DNA of 64,000 nt from Comamonas sp. lk (GCF_900564145.1 NZ_UOOB01000002.1:62001-126000), one strand, 5' to 3'. Positions 9,756 to 19,334 are shown, counted from the first letter of the stretch. Made by a program: numbers and translations. The notes: a model not told the origin generated them from the letters alone.

Positions 9756-10436
9756 ATGCCGATCAAAGACCTGCCCGCAGATTGCCAGCCGCGCGAAAAA
9801 CTCGCGCAGCGGGGCGCGGCTGCGCTGTCGGATGCCGAGCTGCTGGCCATTGTTTTGCGCACCGGCATGGCCGGCAAGACGGTGCTGCAGCTGGCCGATG
9901 AGCTGCTCAGGCTACCGGGCGCCGGGGGGCTGGCCGGACTGCTGGCCGCCAGCTACCAGGATTTGGGTGCCGTCAAAGGCCTGGGCCCTGCCAAGCGCGC
10001 CGAGCTGATGGCCGTGCTGGAGCTGGCCCGCCGCGCCACGGCCCAGCCGCTGCGCGAGCGCGACGTGTTTGCCTCGCCCGAGGCCGTCAAGCAGTTCCTG
10101 CAGCTGCATCTGGCCGCCAAGCCCCATGAAGTATTTGCCGTGTTGTTTCTTGATAGTCAAAACCGTTTGCTAGCCCTGGAAGAGATGTTTAGAGGAACGC
10201 TGACCCAGACCTCGGTCTACCCCCGGGAAGTGGTGCTGCGCGCCCTGCACCACCAGTCGGGCGCCGTCATCCTGGCCCATAACCATCCCAGCGGCAGCGT
10301 GCAGGCCAGCGCTGCCGACAAATCCCTGACCCAAACTCTGCAATCGGCTCTGGCCCTGGTGGACGTGCGCGTGCTTGACCATGTCATCGTGGCGCCGGGT
10401 GCGGCCCTGTCCATGGCCGAGGAGGGCTTGCTGTGA
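9756..10436 (+). CDS. radC: RadC family JAB/MPN-domain protein
   Basis: The 226-residue protein has an N-terminal UPF0758 segment ([22 protein letters not shown]), a helix-hairpin-helix-like region, and a JAB domain with the metal motif HNHPSG near residue 175 followed by [12 protein letters not shown]. RadC was once linked to DNA repair, but its biochemical role remains unsettled. The ATG at 9756 begins [16 protein letters not shown], the usual family start. Its stop overlaps the next gene by four bases (GTGA), which indicates coupled translation with the Smr-domain protein. Confidence 0.92.
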   Translation: MPIKDLPADCQPREKLAQRGAAALSDAELLAIVLRTGMAGKTVLQLADELLRLPGAGGLAGLLAASYQDLGAVKGLGPAKRAELMAVLELARRATAQPLRERDVFASPEAVKQFLQLHLAAKPHEVFAVLFLDSQNRLLALEEMFRGTLTQTSVYPREVVLRALHHQSGAVILAHNHPSGSVQASAADKSLTQTLQSALALVDVRVLDHVIVAPGAALSMAEEGLL

Positions 10437-11089
10437 TCCACGCCCACCGCTCCCTGCAGGATCTGGCCGGAATCTCGCGCCAGCTCAAGCTCGCCCGCGA
10501 ACATGCCGAGGCCCGGGCGCTGGCACAGGCCCAGGCCCGCGCCGCCAAAGAGCGCGAGCGCAATCTGTTTGTGCTCAGCGTTGGCAAGGTCGAACAGCTG
10601 CGCGCCCGCAACGCCGTGAGCTTTCAGGTGCCGCCCCCGGCACCGCTGCCGCTGCAACTGGTGCTGGACGAGCAGAACGTGCTGCGCGAGGCCATGAGCG
10701 ACGAATTCGACGTCAGCACCTTGCTGGACGTGGATGACCAGCTGAGCTTTCGCCGCCCCGGTATAGGGCTGGAAGTCACGCGCAAGCTGCGCGGCGGGCA
10801 GTGGAGCATTCAGCGCCAGCTCGATCTGCACGGCCTGCGCTCCGACGAAGCCCGCGAGGCGCTGGGCCAGTTCATACGCCTGTCGCACCGCACCGGCATA
10901 CGCTGCGTGCGCATCGTCCACGGCAAAGGCCTGGGCTCGCCGGGCCGCATGCCGGTGCTCAAATCCAAGGTCCAGCGCTGGCTGGTGCAGAAAAAAGAAG
11001 TGCTGGCTTTTGTACAAGCCCGCCCGGCCGAAGGCGGAGCCGGCGCCCTGGTCGTGCTGCTGCAACCCGGCAAACGCCAGCTTTTCTAG
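10433..11089 (+). CDS. Smr domain protein (MutS2 C-terminal type)
   Basis: The protein has 218 residues. The first 60 are helical and rich in Ala, Arg and Gln. The C-terminal half holds a Smr domain: [15 protein letters not shown] near residue 133 and [19 protein letters not shown] near 165. Smr domains bind and often nick branched DNA or cleave RNA; SmrB-type proteins act on collided ribosomes. It starts with GTG inside the radC stop, so the two genes are probably one transcript. Whether it is DNA- or RNA-directed cannot be told from sequence. Confidence 0.86.
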   Translation: MIHAHRSLQDLAGISRQLKLAREHAEARALAQAQARAAKERERNLFVLSVGKVEQLRARNAVSFQVPPPAPLPLQLVLDEQNVLREAMSDEFDVSTLLDVDDQLSFRRPGIGLEVTRKLRGGQWSIQRQLDLHGLRSDEAREALGQFIRLSHRTGIRCVRIVHGKGLGSPGRMPVLKSKVQRWLVQKKEVLAFVQARPAEGGAGALVVLLQPGKRQLF

Positions 11090-11100
11090 GCATTACTCCG

Positions 11101-11122
11101 ATATTAATAGCTACTATCGCTT
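11101..11122 (-). repeat. Divergent copy of the GCGC-N4-AGCTAT repeat
   Basis: On the minus strand the sequence reads GCGA-TAGT-AGCTAT-TAATAT, which keeps the four-base spacing of the better copies elsewhere in the window but has GCGA in place of GCGC. It lies in the gap between the convergent smr and M48 peptidase genes. Confidence 0.45.
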
Positions 11123-11156
11123 ACAGCCATTGGGCTTGAGTCCAAAAACCTCTTAA

Positions 11157-12185
11157 CTATCGCCCCTGAGGCACGGTATTGACCGGCAAAGGCAGGGCCT
11201 GCATATCGCGCCCATAGATGCGGCGCACGCGCTCCTGCAGCGGAGGATGCGACTCCAACCAGTCCTCCAGGCGGCTGGCGTGCGGGGTTTCCGTCAGCAG
11301 CATGTGCTGCAGCGTGCGGTGATCCAGGCCCACATGGCTTCTGGCATCGGCCTGCCAACTGCCGAACTGCTGCCTGGCCAGCTGGCGCTGGGTCATGAGC
11401 TTGCGCAGCACGCCGCCCAGGCCGTCCTTGCTGCGCGTCCATTGCACGGCACGCGCATCGGCCAGATGTTCGCGCTGGCGCGAGACCGCAGCCTTCAGTA
11501 ACTGGCCGCTAAACCAACCCACAAAGCCGGCCGCCTGAATGAAGGCACCAAACCACTGGGTGAAAACGCTGTCGCGCTCACGCATGCTCTGGCCGAAGTT
11601 ATGAATCAGCTCCAGCCCGTAGACCATGCCGGCCAGCTGCATGTTGAGCCGGGTATCGCCCTCGCGCAGATGGGACAGCTCATGTGCCACCAGTCCCTGC
11701 ATTTCCTCGCGGCTCAGTTGTTCGAGTGCGCCCTGGGTCACGGCGATGATGGCATCTTCGGCATCCCAGCCCGCAGCAAAAGCGTTGATGGCCTGGGTGC
11801 GCGCCAGCACCGTGACCTGGGGCGGCGAAAGCCGGGCGGCAATACACATCTCGGCCACGATGTTGCACAGTTGCTGCTCGGCCAGCGAGCCGCCGGGCTG
11901 GGCCTGGCGCGCACCCACCCGTACCGCCAGCTTGCGCCCGCCGCTGCGCAGCTGATCGGTCTCCACCCACCAGCCGCCCAGAACCAGCAGCAAGGTCACC
12001 CCCACATTGACGGCCGCAAAACCGGCCGGATAGTCCCAGCCGCCCAGCAGCCGGGTGCCCAGCCACCAGGCCAGCATCAGACCGAAATGCACCGATGCCA
12101 CCACGGCCAGCACGCACAGGGCAAACGCCATCAGCAGCCAGCGCGTGCTGCGCCTGGCCTGGCGTTGTCGTTCCCAGAACTTCAC
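11157..12185 (-). CDS. M48 family membrane zinc metalloprotease
   Basis: The 342 residues begin with two transmembrane segments (about 15-40 and 53-72), followed by a cytoplasmic M48 peptidase domain with the zinc motif HELSH at 168-172 and a downstream Glu region (REHLADARAV) that supplies the third ligand. Two further hydrophobic stretches lie between them. It resembles HtpX/YggG-type membrane proteases of quality control. It starts five bases after lemA, a common partner, so the two form an operon. The C-terminal part with SHPPLQERVRRI is typical of the family. Confidence 0.88.
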   Translation of the reverse strand: MKFWERQRQARRSTRWLLMAFALCVLAVVASVHFGLMLAWWLGTRLLGGWDYPAGFAAVNVGVTLLLVLGGWWVETDQLRSGGRKLAVRVGARQAQPGGSLAEQQLCNIVAEMCIAARLSPPQVTVLARTQAINAFAAGWDAEDAIIAVTQGALEQLSREEMQGLVAHELSHLREGDTRLNMQLAGMVYGLELIHNFGQSMRERDSVFTQWFGAFIQAAGFVGWFSGQLLKAAVSRQREHLADARAVQWTRSKDGLGGVLRKLMTQRQLARQQFGSWQADARSHVGLDHRTLQHMLLTETPHASRLEDWLESHPPLQERVRRIYGRDMQALPLPVNTVPQGR

Positions 12186-12190
12186 GAGGT

Positions 12191-12784
12191 TTAGAACTTG
12201 ACCTGGGGCGCCAGACGCTCCTGCGCGCTCTGGGTGGAGGCCAGCATCTCCATATGCACAAAGCCCGCCAGACGGGCCACGATCAGATCGGGAAACTGAC
12301 CGCAGTGGTTGTTGAACTCCAGCACCTGATCGTTGAAAGCCTGGCGCGCAAAGCCGATGCGGTTTTCGGTGCTGGCAATCTCCTCGCTCAGCTGCTGCAT
12401 GCGCGCATCGGCCTTGAGGCTGGGGTAGGCCTCGGCCAGCGCCATCAGCCGGCCCATCTGCCCGCCCAGCGCCTGCTCGGCGGCCATCAACGCACCCATG
12501 GCCTGGGCCTGACCGGGCTGCTGGCGTGCCTTGTCTGCCGCACCCACGGCCTCGCCACGGGCGCGGGTCACGGCCTCCAGCGTCTGGGCCTCGTGCTGCA
12601 TATAGCCGCGCGCCACTTCCACCAGATTGGGAATCAGGTCATGGCGGCGCTTGAGCTGCACATCGATCTGGGCGAAAGCGTTCTCAACCTCGTTCTTGCT
12701 GGTGAGCAAGCGGTTGTAGACAGCAACCGCCCAGATCAGAACCAGCACCGCAATCGCCAACACCACCATGGTTGTTGAAGTCAT
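12191..12784 (-). CDS. lemA: LemA family protein
   Basis: LemA proteins have one N-terminal membrane anchor and a long helical domain exposed outside the membrane. Here the anchor is residues 5-22 (MVVLAIAVLVLIWAVAVY), followed by RLLTSKNEVENAFAQIDVQL and RRHDLIPNLVEVARGYM, the family signature, then coiled-coil-like helices. The 197-residue length is normal. Function is poorly defined; the close tie to an M48 protease suggests a shared membrane role. The ATG at 12784 is the only sensible start. Confidence 0.92.
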   Translation of the reverse strand: MTSTTMVVLAIAVLVLIWAVAVYNRLLTSKNEVENAFAQIDVQLKRRHDLIPNLVEVARGYMQHEAQTLEAVTRARGEAVGAADKARQQPGQAQAMGALMAAEQALGGQMGRLMALAEAYPSLKADARMQQLSEEIASTENRIGFARQAFNDQVLEFNNHCGQFPDLIVARLAGFVHMEMLASTQSAQERLAPQVKF

Positions 12785-12850
12785 CCCCGCCCCTCCCGTT
12801 GATCAATGTATGCGCATGATAGCCAGCGCCGGATGAGCGCGTCAGCGACT

Positions 12851-13255
12851 TCAGGCGCCGCGGTTGCGCATCCAGTCGGCGGTATTCATGAAGCTGGCTT
12901 TGAGTCTGGTGCGCAAGGCTTCTGGCACGCCGGTTTCACCCATGGCCTGATCCATGCAGGCCACCCATTGGTCGCGCTCCTGGATGCCGATGGAAAACGG
13001 CATATGGCGCATGCGCAGGCGCGGGTGGCCAAAGCGTTCCTGGTAATGGTCGGGGCCACCCAGCCAGCCGCTCAGAAACCAGCACAGCTTTTGCCGCGCA
13101 TCGTCTAGCGTGCTGCCATGGGCGGCGCGCAGCTCCTTGTAGGCTGGCTCCAGATCCATCAGGTCGTAAAAGCGCGCCACCAGGGCCTGGACTTTTTCTT
13201 CGCCGCCTATCCATTCATAGGGGGTGTCAAACGGGGGCTTTTCTTCAATCTGCAT
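12851..13255 (-). CDS. Group II truncated hemoglobin
   Basis: This 134-residue globin belongs to the trHbO group (YjbI/GlbO). The tract LSGWLGGPDHYQERFG followed by HPRLRMRHMPFSIG carries the proximal histidine, and a tryptophan in QWVACMDQAM matches the conserved G8 position. Such proteins bind oxygen and are tied to oxidative or nitrosative stress. I chose the ATG at 13255 (MQIEEKPPFD); a longer frame reaches 13375, but it runs into repeat DNA. It is a single gene, separate from lemA. Confidence 0.92.
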   Translation of the reverse strand: MQIEEKPPFDTPYEWIGGEEKVQALVARFYDLMDLEPAYKELRAAHGSTLDDARQKLCWFLSGWLGGPDHYQERFGHPRLRMRHMPFSIGIQERDQWVACMDQAMGETGVPEALRTRLKASFMNTADWMRNRGA

Positions 13256-13366
13256 GGGTAATCGAGGCAAAAAATACGGTTGCCAAGGATTGTGCGTTGC
13301 AGCACAACTCCTGCGCTGACGCAAGACAATTTTGAATAAAAACAGCCTCAACTGCTTATTAATAAA

Positions 13367-13392
13367 GCGCATCAAGCTATTTATTCAATAGC
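13367..13392 (+). repeat. GCGC-N4-AGCTAT dispersed repeat copy
   Basis: GCGC-ATCA-AGCTAT-TTATTC lies between the globin and the FtsX permease. GCTATT...AATAGC within 13376-13392 is a small hairpin whose 17 bases match the copy at 36373-36389 at 15 positions. Confidence 0.65.
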
Positions 13393-13397
13393 AAACC

Positions 13398-15935
13398 CTA
13401 TTCCGCAGCCTGGCGCAAGGTGCTCATCACCGGCCGCTGCAGCACCTCGCGCAGCGCCCACCAGCCGGCCAGCCAGGCCAGCAATGCCCCGGCCAGCGCC
13501 CCGACCAGCGGCACCCACCACAGCACGCTCCATTCAAAATCAAACACCCAACGGGCCAGCGCCCAGCCCACGGCCAGCGCCACACAGCTGGCCAGAAAGC
13601 CGGCCATCAGGCCCACGCCCGCCAGCTCGGCGCTTTGCACCTGCTGCAGCAGCGAAGCCCTTGCACCCACGGCACGCATGATGGCGTACTCGCGCGCCCT
13701 CTCCTCGCGCGTACCGGTGACGGAAGCAAACAGCACGACCAGGCCCGCCGCCAGCGTGAAGCCAAACAGAAATTCCACCGCGCGAATGACTTGATCCATC
13801 CCGCGCTGCACCTGGGCCAGCGTACTGGTCAGGTCCACATTGGTGACGTTAGGGAAACGGTTAACCAGCGCATTGTCAAAGCCAGGCGCATCGGGGGCGC
13901 GGTAGGCAGCCAGATAGGTGACGGCCACGTTCTCCAGCTGCTCCACCGGGTAGATCACAAAGAAATTGGCGCGCATGGAACTCCAGTCCACCTTGCGCAA
14001 GCTGGTGATGCGGGCCTCGTTCTGCTCGCCGCCGATATCGAAGCGCAGCATATCGCCCAGCTTCAGGCCCAAGGTCTTGGCAATGCCGTCTTCCACGCTG
14101 ACCGTGCCCTGCTCACCAGGCGTCCAGCGGCCCGCCACGATCTGGTTGTGCTCGGGCTGGGCAGGCGTGGTGGAGAGATTGAACTCCCGGTCCACCAGGC
14201 GCTTGGCACGGTCTTCGCTGAAGTCCTCGGGGCTGACTTCCTTGCCGTTGACGGCGATCAGCCGCCCGCGAATCATGGGAAACCAGTCATAGCTCTTCAC
14301 TCCGGCAGCGGCCAGGGCGGCCTTGAAATCCTTTGCCTGCTCGGGTTGCACATTGATCACAAAGCGGTTGGGTGCATTGGCCGGCGTGGCCTGGCGCCAG
14401 CTGGCAATCAGATCGGTGCGCAGCAGCACCAGCAGCACCAGGGCCAGCAGGCCCACGGCCAGGGAGCTGACCTGCACCACGGCATAGACCGGGCGCGCCG
14501 AGATCTGGCGCGTGGCCAGCACCAGCCAACGCGGGGCCGTGCTTTCGTTGACCACACGACGCAGCAGCTTCACGCCCAGCCAGGCCAGACCTGCAAACAC
14601 CAGGGCTGCGGCGGCAAAGCCGCCCACGGCGATCAGCCCCAAGGTGAGATCGCGGCTGACCACCATCAGCAAAGCCGCAAAGCCTGCCACGCCCACGGTC
14701 AATACCAGCAGCGATGCAGGCTTGAGCGCCCCCAGATCGCGGCGCATCACGCGCAGCGGCGGCACTTGCGCCAGCTGCAGCACGGGCGGCAGGCCAAAGG
14801 CCAGCAGCAGGGTCAGGCCCATGCCCATGCCGAACAGCACGGGCCAGATGCTGGCAGCAGGCAAGGCCGCCTCCACAAGCCCGGCCAGCAACCAGACAAA
14901 CACATGGTGCACCGCCCAGCCCAGCAGCACGCCGGCGGCGCTGGCGGCCAGGGCAACGAGCACAAATTCCACGGTATAGGCCCCGGCAATGCGCCGCTGG
15001 CTTTGGCCCAGCACGCGCAGCATGGCTGAAGCATCGAGATGGCTGTTGGCAAAAGAGCGCGCCGCCAGCGCCACGGCCACGGCCGACAGCAGTGCGGCAA
15101 GCAGGGCCACCAGACTCAGAAATTTCTCGGCCCGGTCCAGCGTCTGTCGCATCTCGGGGCGACCGCTCTCCAGCGACTCTATGCGCAGGCCGTGAAGGCT
15201 GCCGGTCTTGGCCTGCTCCTGCGCCCAGGCCAGATAGCGCTGCGCTGCAGCATCGCCGCTGCGACTGCCGTCGCCCGCCACCGCCAGGCGGTAGGTGATG
15301 CGGCTGGCCGGTTGCACCAGCCGGGTCGCCGGCAGGTCGGCGCTGTTGATCATCACGCGCGGCGCAAAGCTCATAAAGCCCGCGCCCTTGTCGGGCTCGA
15401 TGGCTATGGTGTGGCTGATGGTGAAGCTGCCGTCGCCCAGCAGCAGGGCGTCGCCCACTTTCAGGCCCAGGGCCTCCAGCAAGGGCGCATCCACCCAGAC
15501 CGTGCCGGCGGCAGGAATGCCTTGGGCCGGCTGCTCAGCCTGACCCGGACCTTGGCTCAAGCTCACCTGCCCGCGCAGCGGGTAACCCTGATCCACGCTT
15601 TTGAGCGCCACCAGCTTGATATTGCCGCCACGCTCCTGCGCGGCCCGCGCCATGGTGGGAAAGCTGCTGGTGGCCACGGTCTGCAAACCCTGGGCCTTGG
15701 CCTGCTCCACAAAGGCGGCTGGCGCCGGGTTGTCGCTGACCACCACCACATCGCCGCCCAGCAGCTGGCGCGCATCGCGCTGCAAACCGGCTTGCAGGCG
15801 GTCGGCAAAAAACCCGACCGAGGTCAGCGCCGCCACGGCCAGCAACACGGCCACGATGAGCAGGCGCAGCTCGCCCGCACGCATATCGCGCCAGAGATTG
15901 CGCAGCCCCAGAGTCCAGACAGATGATCCATGCAT
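13398..15935 (-). CDS. ABC transporter permease, FtsX/YbbP-like
   Basis: This large 845-residue permease starts with a single membrane helix (LLIVAVLLAVAALTSVGFF), a long periplasmic MacB-type domain, then a block of several membrane helices (about 270-500), a second periplasmic domain and a terminal block of three helices ending in STLRQAAE. This is the double-FtsX layout of YbbP, the partner of ATPase YbbA. No ATPase or TesA/YbbC-like gene lies beside it here, so its partner must be elsewhere or lost. YbbAP-type systems handle lipoproteins or lipids; the substrate here is unknown. Confidence 0.87.
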   Translation of the reverse strand: MHGSSVWTLGLRNLWRDMRAGELRLLIVAVLLAVAALTSVGFFADRLQAGLQRDARQLLGGDVVVVSDNPAPAAFVEQAKAQGLQTVATSSFPTMARAAQERGGNIKLVALKSVDQGYPLRGQVSLSQGPGQAEQPAQGIPAAGTVWVDAPLLEALGLKVGDALLLGDGSFTISHTIAIEPDKGAGFMSFAPRVMINSADLPATRLVQPASRITYRLAVAGDGSRSGDAAAQRYLAWAQEQAKTGSLHGLRIESLESGRPEMRQTLDRAEKFLSLVALLAALLSAVAVALAARSFANSHLDASAMLRVLGQSQRRIAGAYTVEFVLVALAASAAGVLLGWAVHHVFVWLLAGLVEAALPAASIWPVLFGMGMGLTLLLAFGLPPVLQLAQVPPLRVMRRDLGALKPASLLVLTVGVAGFAALLMVVSRDLTLGLIAVGGFAAAALVFAGLAWLGVKLLRRVVNESTAPRWLVLATRQISARPVYAVVQVSSLAVGLLALVLLVLLRTDLIASWRQATPANAPNRFVINVQPEQAKDFKAALAAAGVKSYDWFPMIRGRLIAVNGKEVSPEDFSEDRAKRLVDREFNLSTTPAQPEHNQIVAGRWTPGEQGTVSVEDGIAKTLGLKLGDMLRFDIGGEQNEARITSLRKVDWSSMRANFFVIYPVEQLENVAVTYLAAYRAPDAPGFDNALVNRFPNVTNVDLTSTLAQVQRGMDQVIRAVEFLFGFTLAAGLVVLFASVTGTREERAREYAIMRAVGARASLLQQVQSAELAGVGLMAGFLASCVALAVGWALARWVFDFEWSVLWWVPLVGALAGALLAWLAGWWALREVLQRPVMSTLRQAAE

Positions 15936-16024
15936 GGGTCAGACCATAGCGCAACACCCAAAACCGGATAAACAGCAGCCCAAGCGTTCACGGTGTGGCG
16001 CGGGCTTGCTGCCCCCTGCCCCTG

Positions 16025-16933
16025 CTACGCCCCGGCCAATAGCTGCTCACATAAAAACGAGCGGCACTGGGCCACCACCGCCCGCTGCTGGGCCGGCTCG
16101 CCATTGAGCATCAGCGCAAGGCGCCGGCCTATGACGGGAGCCGTCAGCGAGCGCACCTGCAGCGCCGGCGTGGCCACGCCCTGGGTGTACAGGCGCGAGA
16201 TCACGCCTACCGCATGGCCGGCCTGCACCAGGCTGTAAAGCGATTCGCTGTAACGCATGCGCATGGCGTCGTCCATGGCAATGCGCTGCTGGCGCAAGGT
16301 GGCCACGGCCAGCTCATAGGTGCTGCCGCGCGCAAACAGCACCAGGCGCTCGCCACGCAAAGCCTTCCAGCGCAGCGGGCCTTCGGTCTGCGCCAGGCGG
16401 TGGCCCGGGGGCAGCAACACCACCAGCTCGTCTTCGGCCAGCGCCGTGGTGTGCAGGCGCGCAGGCGTATCCAGCTCGGTGGTGATGCCCATATCCACGG
16501 CTCCGCTGCGCAGCTGGGCAATCAGCTCCTCGTGCAGCGGATCGGACACTTCCACCTTCACCTGCGGGTTTTGCGCCTGCCAGCGCGCCAGCACCGGCGC
16601 CAGCAAATGCATGGCCGAGGGCAGGCAGGCAATGCGCACCGTCTGCTGACCGCTGGCCAGCATCGCGTGCATCTGCCCCACGCCGCGATCAAAGCTGGCC
16701 ACCAGCCACTGCGCCTCGTGCAACAGCGTGCGCCCGGCCTCGGTCAGCGCCATATGGTGAGGGCCTCTATCCATGAGTCTGGCGCCCAGCAGAGACTCCA
16801 GCTCGCGAATGCTGGCCGACACCGCCGGCTGCGTCAGCGACAGGGCTTGCGCGGCCTGGCTGAAGCTACCGGTTTCCGCCACGGCCAGAAAGGCGCGCAG
16901 CTGGCGCAAACTGGGTGCATGCAGGTTTGCCAT
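16025..16933 (-). CDS. LysR-family regulator of the deaminase locus
   Basis: This 302-residue LysR-type protein has a winged helix at the N-terminus (LRQLRAFLAVAETGSF, TQPAVSASIRELE) and a periplasmic-binding-like effector domain. I chose the ATG at 16933 (MANLHAPSL) over an earlier one at 16957. It is divergent from the adenosine-deaminase-like gene with about 60 bases between, and a 12-bp palindrome (GATAG-AC-CTATC) lies in that gap. By the usual LysR arrangement it should control that operon. The inducer is unknown. Confidence 0.88.
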   Translation of the reverse strand: MANLHAPSLRQLRAFLAVAETGSFSQAAQALSLTQPAVSASIRELESLLGARLMDRGPHHMALTEAGRTLLHEAQWLVASFDRGVGQMHAMLASGQQTVRIACLPSAMHLLAPVLARWQAQNPQVKVEVSDPLHEELIAQLRSGAVDMGITTELDTPARLHTTALAEDELVVLLPPGHRLAQTEGPLRWKALRGERLVLFARGSTYELAVATLRQQRIAMDDAMRMRYSESLYSLVQAGHAVGVISRLYTQGVATPALQVRSLTAPVIGRRLALMLNGEPAQQRAVVAQCRSFLCEQLLAGA

Positions 16934-16943
16934 AAATCCAATC

Positions 16944-16955
16944 GATAGACCTATC
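16944..16955. promoter_or_regulatory. Candidate LysR operator
   Basis: GATAGACCTATC is a palindrome with 5-base arms and a 2-base centre, in the 61-base gap between the divergent lysR and deaminase genes. The position suits a regulator site; assignment is inference. Confidence 0.45.
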
Positions 16956-16994
16956 AAATGAAGTCATTTTATTTATAGCGCATCGCCGCCTACC

Positions 16995-18095
16995 ATGGCG
17001 AGCATGAATGCTGCCCCCACCTGCGCCACACCCGAGCTGACGGCTTTTGTCCACGCCATCCCCAAGATGGAGCTGCACTGCCATCTGCTGGGCACGGTGC
17101 GCAAGAACACTTTTATCGAACTGGTGCAACGCGCCAAGGCACCGCTGGCACTGGAGGAAATCGAGGCCTTTTATACCCGTGGCGAAAAGCCCGTGGGCGT
17201 GCTGCGCGTGCTGCGGGCGCTGGATGAATGGCTGCTGCAATCGCCCACCGATCTGCAGCGCATCACCTACGAATACCTGCAGGATGCCGCTGCCCACAAT
17301 GTGCGCTATGCCGAGTTTTTCTGGAACCCCACGGGCACCGTGCAATGCTCGGGCATGAGCTATGCCGCCGCGCAAGCCGCCATTCTGGCCGGCGTGGCCG
17401 ATGCGCAAAAAGACTGCGGCATTCGCGGCCGCCTCGTGCCCTCCATCGACCGCGAAGCACCGGCCGCTGCCGCCGTGCAAATGGTGGAATGGATGCTGGC
17501 CCACCGCCACGACGAAGTGCCGGGCATTGGCATCGACTACCGCGAAAACGAGCGCCCGCCCGAGATGTTTGTGGATGCCTATGCGCTGGCCAGAAACGGC
17601 GGCCTCAAGACCACGGCCCACGCCAGCGAATTCGGCCTGCCCTGGAACAATCTGCAGACCGCACTCGATGTGCTCAAGGTCGATCGCATAGACCACGGCT
17701 ATACCGTGGTGGACAACCCGGAACTGGCCCAGCGCTGCGCCGACATGGGCATGGTGTTTACCGTCGTGCCCAGCAACTCCTATTACCTGCGCACGCTCTC
17801 TCCAGAGCGCTGGGCGCTGGATCATCCGATACGCCGCATGCCGGCAATGGGCATTCGCGTGCACCCCAATACCGACGACCCTACGCTGCACCACATCGAC
17901 CCCACGGGGGCCTGGAGCAAGATGGTCTGCGACTTCGGCTTCTCCATTGACGATCTCAAGGACTTCATGCTCAACGGCATTGATGCGGCCTGGATCAGCG
18001 ACAGTGAAAAACACGCTTTGCGCAGCCAGTGGAGCGCAGAGTTCGATACCTTGCGCAGCACCCACCTTTCCCATCCCTCTACCGCACAGGCCTGA
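16995..18095 (+). CDS. Adenosine-deaminase-like amidohydrolase
   Basis: The 366-residue protein keeps the deaminase metal and catalytic motifs: MELHCHLLGT near residue 25 (the HxH pair), AHASEFG (His and Glu), DHGYTVVDNPELAQ, and NTDDP near residue 293. The changes from the classical motifs (HCHLLG for HxHLDG, HASE for HAGE) put it outside typical Add enzymes, so the substrate may not be adenosine. It is followed by a Bug-type receptor gene and controlled by a divergent LysR gene. An alternative start lies at 17004 with GGCGAG just upstream. Confidence 0.82.
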   Translation: MASMNAAPTCATPELTAFVHAIPKMELHCHLLGTVRKNTFIELVQRAKAPLALEEIEAFYTRGEKPVGVLRVLRALDEWLLQSPTDLQRITYEYLQDAAAHNVRYAEFFWNPTGTVQCSGMSYAAAQAAILAGVADAQKDCGIRGRLVPSIDREAPAAAAVQMVEWMLAHRHDEVPGIGIDYRENERPPEMFVDAYALARNGGLKTTAHASEFGLPWNNLQTALDVLKVDRIDHGYTVVDNPELAQRCADMGMVFTVVPSNSYYLRTLSPERWALDHPIRRMPAMGIRVHPNTDDPTLHHIDPTGAWSKMVCDFGFSIDDLKDFMLNGIDAAWISDSEKHALRSQWSAEFDTLRSTHLSHPSTAQA

Positions 18096-18097
18096 TC

Positions 18098-19108
18098 ATG
18101 CTTCCAACACGCTCCATGAAATTCACTCTTCGCCTCAGCGCGCTGCTCATGGCTGCAGGCCTGGGCACGAATCTCGTCCAGGCAGCCGAGCCTGCCTGGC
18201 CCGCCGCCCGCCCCATCATCCTCACCGTGCCCTTTAGCGCGGGCGGCAGCGTGGATGTGACGGCACGCCTGATCGCGCAAAAGCTGGGCGAGCGCCTGCA
18301 CCAGTCGGTGGTGATAGACAACGTGGCCGGCGCCGGCGGCGCCCTGGGCGTGAACAAGGGCGTGCATGCCGCAGCCGACGGCTACAACCTCATCATGGGC
18401 GCCGACAGCCCCATCGCCATTGCCAAGCTGGTCAACCCCGCCGCCGTGCGCTACGACGCGCTCAAGGACCTGGCACCCGTAGCCATGGTCAACACCGCGC
18501 CCATGATTCTGGTGGCGCGCGCCAATCTGCCGGCCAACAATCTGCAAGAGCTAACCGCGCTGGCGCAAAAGCAGCCCGACAAGATCAGCTATGCCACCTC
18601 GGGCATTGGCACCATCTTGCATCTGGCCATGGCCCGCATCAGCGATCGCGCCCAGATGAAGCTAGTACACGTGCCCTACCGCGGCGGCGGCCAGATCGTG
18701 ACCGATGTGGTCGGCGGCCAGGTGGATCTGGCCATGCTGATCAGCGTGACCGCCATTCCGCAAATTCAAAGCGGCAAGCTCAAGGCTCTGGCCGTCACCT
18801 CGGCCGCCCGCCTGCCAGAGCTGCCCAACGTTCCCACCGTAGCAGAGACTGCTTCACTCAAGGGCTACCAGATGGTTTCCTGGGCCGGCATATTTGCCCC
18901 GGCCCGCACGCCGGCACCCATCATCGGCAAGCTCAATCAGGAGCTCAATGCCGTGCTGGCTTCGCCTGAAGTCAAGGCCAAGCTGGCCGAGCAAGGCGCC
19001 ATCGCCGCCAGCGGCAAGGAAAGCGCAGCCGACTTCGGCCAGTTTGTGCGCAAGGAGCAGGCGCGCTACGCAGAGATCGTCAAAAGCGCACACATCACGG
19101 CCGAGTGA
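18098..19108 (+). CDS. Bug/TctC-family periplasmic binding protein
   Basis: This is an extracytoplasmic receptor of the tripartite tricarboxylate (Bug) family, about 336 residues. A signal peptide with hydrophobic core LSALLMAAGLGTNLVQA is followed by WPAARPIILTVPFSAGGSVD, ASGIGT-like ATSGIGTILHLAM and VPYRGGGQ, all family marks. Starts at 18098 (AGG upstream) and 18116 are both possible. No TctA/TctB transporter genes lie alongside, which is common for Bug proteins in Comamonadaceae. It probably binds the substrate or product of the deaminase encoded upstream. Confidence 0.9.
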   Translation: MLPTRSMKFTLRLSALLMAAGLGTNLVQAAEPAWPAARPIILTVPFSAGGSVDVTARLIAQKLGERLHQSVVIDNVAGAGGALGVNKGVHAAADGYNLIMGADSPIAIAKLVNPAAVRYDALKDLAPVAMVNTAPMILVARANLPANNLQELTALAQKQPDKISYATSGIGTILHLAMARISDRAQMKLVHVPYRGGGQIVTDVVGGQVDLAMLISVTAIPQIQSGKLKALAVTSAARLPELPNVPTVAETASLKGYQMVSWAGIFAPARTPAPIIGKLNQELNAVLASPEVKAKLAEQGAIAASGKESAADFGQFVRKEQARYAEIVKSAHITAE

Positions 19109-19290
19109 TTCCGGGAGTGATTGCGGGAGTGATCGCGGCAACGCGGTTGCGGCGTCCTGCGCTCTGCGCAGGCGGCTCCTGATTGATGAGCAGCTTGCGC
19201 AGTACCGACCTGTGTTTTGAATTGAATAAGCCCTGCAACGCAGGCTTTTCATGCGCAAGCCACTATCCAATTCGATAAGCGCCAAGTGAC

Positions 19291-19319
19291 AACCCTGAGA
19301 TGGAAATCTCAGGGTTTTG
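19291..19319 (+). terminator. Rho-independent terminator after the Bug gene
   Basis: AACCCTGAGAT (19291-19301) pairs perfectly with ATCTCAGGGTT (19306-19316) over a GGAA loop and T residues follow. It separates the deaminase-Bug unit from the phosphatase gene. Confidence 0.85.
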
Positions 19320-19334
19320 TGCTGGTTTGTGCTT

